From Pseudomonas khorasanensis (lineage in GTDB: Bacteria; Pseudomonadota; Gammaproteobacteria; Pseudomonadales; Pseudomonadaceae): DNA of 64,000 nt. The stretch is from the NCBI RefSeq assembly GCF_014268505.2, contig NZ_JABWQP020000002.1, positions 62,001 to 126,000 on the forward strand, read 5' to 3'. This document shows, piece by piece, positions 59,488-64,000 of this stretch (position 1 is its first letter; every line of letters starts with the position of its first letter). Under the pieces are notes generated by a model. The model saw only the letters and a list, made by a program, of their open reading frames with translations. It did not search any database and was not told the origin of the DNA. The translations under genes were made by a program, and so were the position numbers.

Positions 59488-60227
59488 GGCAAGGCAATCA
59501 ACGAGGCAAAGTTAAGACACTGGAACCACGGCACGACTTTCGAGAATCCGGCCGCCAGCAGGCGTTCGCGGTGTTCTTCGAGGCTGTCGGGCTTCATGAC
59601 GTTTTCGATGGCGCTGCGCTTCTGGGCAATTTCCAGTTCGCTGTAGCCGTTGGCGCGTTTGAAGGCCACGTGCAAGTCGGTGAGCAGCGCGTGTTCTTCG
59701 GCATCGTTGAAGCGCAGTTTCTCCGAAAGAATCAGCGCGCCACCGGGCAACAACGACTGGCGAATGCGCGACAGCAACGCGGTGCGCTGATCCGGGGCGA
59801 TGAACTGCAGGGTGAAGTTCAGCGCGACGACCGAGGCGGGTTGAAACGCCAGCGCGAGGATATCGCCTTCAATCACTTCAACCGGCAGCAACTCCTGAAA
59901 CATCGAATCCTGACCGTTGAGGTATTCCCGGCAACGCTCGACCATGGCCGCCGAGTTATCCACAGCGATCACCCGGCAACCGTCGGTGCGCACATGGCGG
60001 CGCAATGCCTGAGTCACCGCGCCGAGCGAGGAACCGAGGTCATAAAGCACGCTGTTCGGCTGGGCGAATTGCGCGGCGAGCACGCCGAGGTTTTCGACGA
60101 TGGTCGGATAACCCGGCACCGAGCGCTTGATCATGTCCGGGAACACTCGCACCACGTCTTCGTTGAAAGCGAAGTCAGGCACCTGGGCCAAAGGCTGGGC
60201 GAATAGGCGATCGGGTTCTTTGCTCAC
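59484..60227 (-). CDS. cmoA: Carboxy-S-adenosyl-L-methionine synthase CmoA
   Basis: 247 residues from GTG 60227 ([20 protein letters not shown]), the start that matches the family; ATG 60263 would add 12 unconserved residues, and neither has a good ribosome site. Makes carboxy-SAM from SAM and prephenate. [17 protein letters not shown] is the SAM site; LNFTLQFI and the C-terminal [16 protein letters not shown] are family signatures. Confidence 0.94.
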   Translation of the reverse strand: MSKEPDRLFAQPLAQVPDFAFNEDVVRVFPDMIKRSVPGYPTIVENLGVLAAQFAQPNSVLYDLGSSLGAVTQALRRHVRTDGCRVIAVDNSAAMVERCREYLNGQDSMFQELLPVEVIEGDILALAFQPASVVALNFTLQFIAPDQRTALLSRIRQSLLPGGALILSEKLRFNDAEEHALLTDLHVAFKRANGYSELEIAQKRSAIENVMKPDSLEEHRERLLAAGFSKVVPWFQCLNFASLIALP

Positions 60228-60381
60228 GGTGGCGTCCGGCGGTGTCGAAGAAAAGGCCGGCATTTTAGCCAAAGTAGGGCGCGGATGCTTGGGTTGCTGA
60301 TAAAACGCGGGAAAGCCAATGAGGAAAGCTGAATGACCCGGCTCTGAGATCGAGCCTGGTCATTCATCATTTTAACGCGGA

Positions 60382-60876
60382 TTACCGAGGTTGCAGTAAT
60401 ACGATGTAAGTGGATTTGCCGGAAATTTTCAGTTCTCGATCGCGGTTGTCGACACCCTTGAAATCGAAGCCGATCCGGTAATGCAGTTTTTCTAAAGTCA
60501 CCTCGATGGCTTCTACTGTGAAGCTCCCGCTTTTCGCTTCATAAGAGAATGAGGTAGTAAAGCCAGGGAAAGTGCCCGTTTCAAAGTAATAGGCATGTTC
60601 AAAAGGGAACCCTGGATCGCCTACGGAATAAGTGCCGGATTTAATCGCCTTATCAAATACAAGCACCAGACCCTTTTTTGTTCGATGCGAATAATCTTGT
60701 GTATTCGCCCGAGTCACCAATGCGATCAGGCTGCTATTGGGGTCGGCTTGGTATTAGACAATTTGGCTCTCGAATTGCACGCGGTCAGACACCGTTGCAT
60801 GTGTTTCAGCACTGACTGTGATGGTGGGTTCTGCAGTGTTGGCAGAGATTGAATTTTTGCTTTTGAAGAAGCTCAT
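60382..60876 (-). pseudogene. Small hypothetical gene split by an in-frame stop
   Basis: ATG at 60876 begins MSFFKSKNSISANTAEPTITVSAE..., runs 40 codons, then meets TAA at 60756-60754. The same frame continues without another stop for 124 codons (YQADPNSSLIALVTRANTQDYSHRTKKGL ... ending LLQPR) to 60382, and the second part has a coherent beta-rich sequence. One base change (for example TAA to CAA) would restore one 165-residue protein. The downstream part could restart at a TTG at 60720, but no ribosome site supports that. No family recognised; no signal peptide. Confidence 0.65.
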
Positions 60877-60950
60877 GAGATTCATCCTTGTATTACATGG
60901 TGGGTTGGGAAACGCCATGAAATAGTAGGGAGGGCTAAATAACTAAGCCA

Positions 60951-60972
60951 CTGTCAGATCTGACAGTTTTTT
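60951..60972 (+). terminator. Perfect palindrome with T tract
   Basis: CTGTCAGATCTGACAG followed by six T. As a hairpin it has almost no loop; it may be a terminator of the convergent region or a dimeric operator upstream of the broken gene. Confidence 0.4.
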
Positions 60973-61040
60973 ATAATGTTTCGATATGGATTCAGCGTTT
61001 ATTGGTTATTGCGCCAGCGCGAAAGTCAGCCGCCCCTCGC

Positions 61041-61433
61041 TCACTTCACCGAAATGGCGCAGTCGAAAGTTTCCACTGGCAGCACTTCCGGCGCCCAAGG
61101 TTGTTGCGAGGTCAGGCGCAAACGCCCGGCGCCGGGAGCGAAGGCCTGGAAGCGCCAGGTCGAAACGCCTGCCGCACCGACCACGCCGGCATCTTCCGGA
61201 TTGCTGTAAACCTCGGGACTGAGCGCGCGCAACACGCCGCCCGCCGAATCCTGAATCGCCCAGCGGTAGCCGGTGGTCGGGTTGCTGGGCAGCATGATGA
61301 TGAGGTTTTGCCCGGTGGTGAGCTGCACGGGGCATTCGCTTTGCTTTTCCACGGTCACGTTGTGTTTCGGTTGCGTGGCGCAGGCGGCCAGCAAGGAAAG
61401 GGCGAGGGGAAGAAACAGGCGGGTGGGGGACAT
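61041..61433 (-). CDS. icp: Chagasin-like (I42) protease-inhibitor lipoprotein
   Basis: 130 residues from ATG 61433. Signal peptide with lipobox LLAAC (Cys18) makes it a lipoprotein. The I42 fold motif NPTTGYRW at 51-58 forms the loop that fills the active cleft of papain-type Cys proteases; GVSTWRFQAFAPG and a final strand with Cys complete the fold. In P. aeruginosa a gene of this type (inhibitor of cysteine peptidase) neighbours a Lon-like protease gene, as here. The frame is open upstream through a REP element, which is not coding. Confidence 0.88.
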   Translation of the reverse strand: MSPTRLFLPLALSLLAACATQPKHNVTVEKQSECPVQLTTGQNLIIMLPSNPTTGYRWAIQDSAGGVLRALSPEVYSNPEDAGVVGAAGVSTWRFQAFAPGAGRLRLTSQQPWAPEVLPVETFDCAISVK

Positions 61434-61528
61434 AAGATCAGCGGCTCCGGCGTTTACGACGAACGGCGAGCATAACTGAAGATTAGGGAAAGTGTGACGA
61501 TCGGGATTGGCGCCGTCAGGACTGCTGC

Positions 61529-61622
61529 CTTCGCGAGCAGGCTCGCTCCCACAGTGGTCAGCAGTGTCGACAATTTGTGTGTCCACTGCAAAACCCTATG
61601 GGAGCGAGCCTGCTCGCGAAAG
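61529..61622. repeat. REP doublet, 'GTGGGAGCGAGCCTGCTCGC' type, one arm diverged
   Basis: CTTCGCGAGCAGGCTCGCTC and a second arm with TATGGGAGCGAGCCTGCTCG, 94 bases end to end; the outer bases of the second arm have drifted. Confidence 0.88.
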
Positions 61623-61647
61623 CGATAGACCAAGTGCTACAGAAATA

Positions 61648-64000
61648 TCAGAAGAGCACCTTCGCCACATCCGCAAAGCGCTTGGCGAAGTGCACGGTAA
61701 TCCCTTCCTTCAGATAGTCCGGCAACTCCTCGAAATTACCCCGGTTCGGCTCAGGCAGGATCAGCTCGAATATCTTCTGCCGCCGCGCCGCGATCACTTT
61801 TTCGCGCACCCCGCCAATTGGCAACACATGCCCGGTCAGCGTCAGCTCGCCAGTCATTGCCACGCCTTTCTTCGGCGGTTGATTACGCGCCAGTGACAGC
61901 AACGCGCTGGCCATGGTCACGCCGGCGCTTGGGCCGTCCTTCGGCGTCGCGCCTTCAGGGACGTGCAGGTGAACGAAGGCTTCATCGAAAAACTTCGCGT
62001 CGCCGCCGAACTGCTTGAGGTGCGAGCTGACGTAGCTGTAGGCGATCTCTGCGGATTCCTTCATCACATCGCCCAGTTGCCCGGTCAGCTTGAAGCCACG
62101 GTTGAGCGTGTGAATCCGTGTAGCTTCGATCGGCAAAGTCGCGCCGCCCATGCTGGTCCAAGCAAGACCGGTGATCACGCCGGTGCCAGAGAGCACTTGT
62201 TCGTTGCGGAAGACCGGATGGCCCAGCGACGCCTCGAGGTCTTTCGGCCCGAGTTTGATTACCGCTTTAGGGTCTTCAATCAGCTTCATGACCGCTTTGC
62301 GCACCAGTTTGCCCATTTGCTTTTCCAGCTGACGCACGCCGGCTTCACGGGCGTAACCGTCGATCAGGGCTTTGAGTGCACTGTCGTTGATGCTCAAGCT
62401 GCCTTTGGATACGCCAGCCTTCTCCAACAGTTTCGGCCACAGGTGACGCTTGGCGATGGCGACCTTTTCTTCGGTGATATAACCCGACAGGCGAATCACT
62501 TCCATGCGGTCAAGCAACGGGCCGGGGATTGAATCAAGGGTGTTGGCGGTGCAGACGAACAGGACTTTCGACAAGTCCATGCGCAGGTCGAGGTAGTGGT
62601 CGAGGAATTCGACGTTCTGTTCCGGATCCAGGGTTTCCAGCAGCGCCGAGGCCGGGTCGCCCTGGTAGCTTTGGCCCATCTTGTCGATCTCGTCGAGCAT
62701 GATCACCGGGTTCATCACTTCGACGTCTTTGAGCGCCTGCACGAGTTTGCCCGGCTGCGCGCCGATGTAGGTGCGGCGGTGGCCCTTGATTTCGGCTTCA
62801 TCGCGCATGCCGCCAACGCTGAAGCGGTAGAACGGCCGGCCGAGGGATTCGGCGATGGATTTACCAACGCTGGTTTTACCCACGCCCGGGGGGCCGACCA
62901 GCAGTACGATCGAGCCGCTGATCTCACCTTTGTAAGCGCCAACGGCGAGGAACTCGAGGATGCGGTCCTTGATGTCGTCCAGGCCTGCGTGGTGCTTGTC
63001 GAGGATCTTGCGCGCGTGTTTGAGGTCGAGTTTGTCCGCGCCGTACACGCCCCATGGCACCGAAGTCGCCCAGTCGAGGTAGTTGCGGGTGACGGCGTAT
63101 TCCGGCGATCCGGTTTCAAGGATCGACAGTTTGTTCATTTCCTCTTCGAGCCGCTTCTGCACCTGCGCCGGCAAGGTTTTGCCTTCGAGGCGCTGCTGGA
63201 ACTGTTCGAGGTCGGCGCTGCGGTCGTCCTTGGTCAGGCCGAGTTCCTGCTGAATGACCTTGAGTTGTTCCTTGAGGAAGAACTCGCGCTGATGCTCACC
63301 GATCTTGCGGTTAACTTCGGCAGAAATCTCTTTTTGCAGGCGTGCGACTTCGACTTCCTTGCGCAGCATCGGCAGAACTTTTTCCATGCGCTTGAGCATC
63401 GGCACGCAGTCGAGCACTTCCTGAAGCTCGGGGCCGGTGGCCGACGTGAGGGCGGCGGCGAAGTCGGTCAGCGGCGACGGGTCGTTGGGGCTGAAGCGGT
63501 TGAGGTAGTTCTTCAGCTCTTCGCTGTACAGCGGGTTGAGCGGCAGAAGTTCCTTGATCGCATTGATCAGCGCCATGCCGTAGGCCTTGACCTCGTCGGT
63601 CGGCTCGGTGGGCTGATGCGGGTATTCGACTTCGACCAGATACGGCGGGCGGTGATGTTTGAGCCAGGTCTTGATGCGTACGCGGCTCAGGCCCTGGGCG
63701 ACGAACTGCAGTTTGCCGTTCTCGCGGCTGGCGTGGTGAACCTTGACCAGCGTGCCGTATTCGGGAAGAGCGCCGGTGTCGAAGTGGCGCGGGTCTTCCT
63801 GGGGGGTGTCCATGAAGAACAGGCCCAGGGAGTGGTGTTCGGATTTGCTGACCAGTTCGAGGGTTTCGGCCCACGGTTCTTCGTTGACGATGACCGGCAG
63901 GACCTGCGCCGGGAAGAACGGGCGATTGTGGATCGGGATGATGTAGACCTTGTCCGGCAGGTTTTGCCCGGGCAGCGCCAGGCCGGTGCCGGAGGAGGTG
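61648..64000 (-). CDS. ATP-dependent Lon-type protease, 5' end missing (AsrA-like)
   Basis: At least 784 residues are visible; the frame is open to the window edge, so the start lies beyond it. N-terminal substrate domain (IIPIHNRPFFPAQVLPVIV), AAA domain with Walker A GPPGVGKTSVGKS and Walker B VIMLDEID, and C-terminal protease domain with catalytic Ser in PKDGPSAGVTMA and Lys in PIGGVREKVIAARR. The PIHNRPFFPAQVLPV start and the linked chagasin-like gene point to the second Lon paralogue of Pseudomonas (AsrA in P. aeruginosa) rather than the one beside clpX and hupB. Confidence 0.92.
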   Translation of the reverse strand, partial: TSSGTGLALPGQNLPDKVYIIPIHNRPFFPAQVLPVIVNEEPWAETLELVSKSEHHSLGLFFMDTPQEDPRHFDTGALPEYGTLVKVHHASRENGKLQFVAQGLSRVRIKTWLKHHRPPYLVEVEYPHQPTEPTDEVKAYGMALINAIKELLPLNPLYSEELKNYLNRFSPNDPSPLTDFAAALTSATGPELQEVLDCVPMLKRMEKVLPMLRKEVEVARLQKEISAEVNRKIGEHQREFFLKEQLKVIQQELGLTKDDRSADLEQFQQRLEGKTLPAQVQKRLEEEMNKLSILETGSPEYAVTRNYLDWATSVPWGVYGADKLDLKHARKILDKHHAGLDDIKDRILEFLAVGAYKGEISGSIVLLVGPPGVGKTSVGKSIAESLGRPFYRFSVGGMRDEAEIKGHRRTYIGAQPGKLVQALKDVEVMNPVIMLDEIDKMGQSYQGDPASALLETLDPEQNVEFLDHYLDLRMDLSKVLFVCTANTLDSIPGPLLDRMEVIRLSGYITEEKVAIAKRHLWPKLLEKAGVSKGSLSINDSALKALIDGYAREAGVRQLEKQMGKLVRKAVMKLIEDPKAVIKLGPKDLEASLGHPVFRNEQVLSGTGVITGLAWTSMGGATLPIEATRIHTLNRGFKLTGQLGDVMKESAEIAYSYVSSHLKQFGGDAKFFDEAFVHLHVPEGATPKDGPSAGVTMASALLSLARNQPPKKGVAMTGELTLTGHVLPIGGVREKVIAARRQKIFELILPEPNRGNFEELPDYLKEGITVHFAKRFADVAKVLF

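Overview
The window looks like a Pseudomonas chromosome, most likely the P. fluorescens group. The evidence is the GC-rich codon use, the gene neighbourhoods (queA-tgt-yajC-secD-secF, suhB-trmJ-cysE-iscRSUA-hscBA-fdx-iscX-ndk-rlmN-pilF-rodZ-ispG-hisS-yfgM-bamB-der, guaBA with a multicopper oxidase and tadA, a chagasin-like inhibitor next to a Lon-type protease), and many dispersed repeats typical of that group. Those repeats are paired 'GTGGGAGCGAGCCTGCTCGC' units and paired 'GTAGGAGC(T/C)GCCGAAGGC' units. Both window edges cut genes: cyoE at the left and a Lon protease at the right.

Layout. 1-10.5 kb: end of cyoE, an orphan AAA ATPase with a palindromic operator-like site, RidA, several hypotheticals, a GNAT acetyltransferase with a LysR regulator, an acetylornithine-type aminotransferase, a YefM/YoeB toxin-antitoxin pair and a PhoD-like phosphatase. 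10.6-20.4 kb: an accessory region. It begins with a DUF6429-like gene and a frameshifted glycine-zipper membrane protein coupled to a probable immunity gene. An imperfect copy of a tRNA-Leu 3' end follows at 11904, the intact tRNA-Leu(CAA) lies at 20293-20377, and the 8.4 kb between the two copies looks like a genomic island. The island holds a repeat-rich relic, a HEPN-like protein, a low-GC three-gene ABC-3C-type operon (lipase-like effector, middle component, DUF3732 Rad50-like ATPase), and a PAAR / peptidoglycan amidase / putative immunity trio that looks like a type VI secretion effector cassette.

20.4-64 kb is mostly conserved housekeeping sequence: tRNA queuosine synthesis (queA, tgt), Sec translocon accessory proteins (yajC, secD, secF), suhB, trmJ, cysE, the complete ISC iron-sulfur operon with an IscR-type site in its promoter, ndk, a long co-directional run from rlmN to der, an aminotransferase/omega-amidase pair, leuA preceded by a possible 25-codon leucine-rich leader peptide, an M23 peptidase with xseA, a TSUP transporter, guaB-guaA, a Tat-exported multicopper oxidase with tadA, cmoA-cmoB, a gene broken by an in-frame stop, and the inhibitor/Lon pair.

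The strongest candidate for an unusual system is the ABC-3C-type operon at 14508-18120. A HEPN-like gene is transcribed away from it, and it lies in a tRNA-Leu-bounded island beside interbacterial toxin modules. No integrase is visible in the island, so it is either a remnant or was mobilised in trans.
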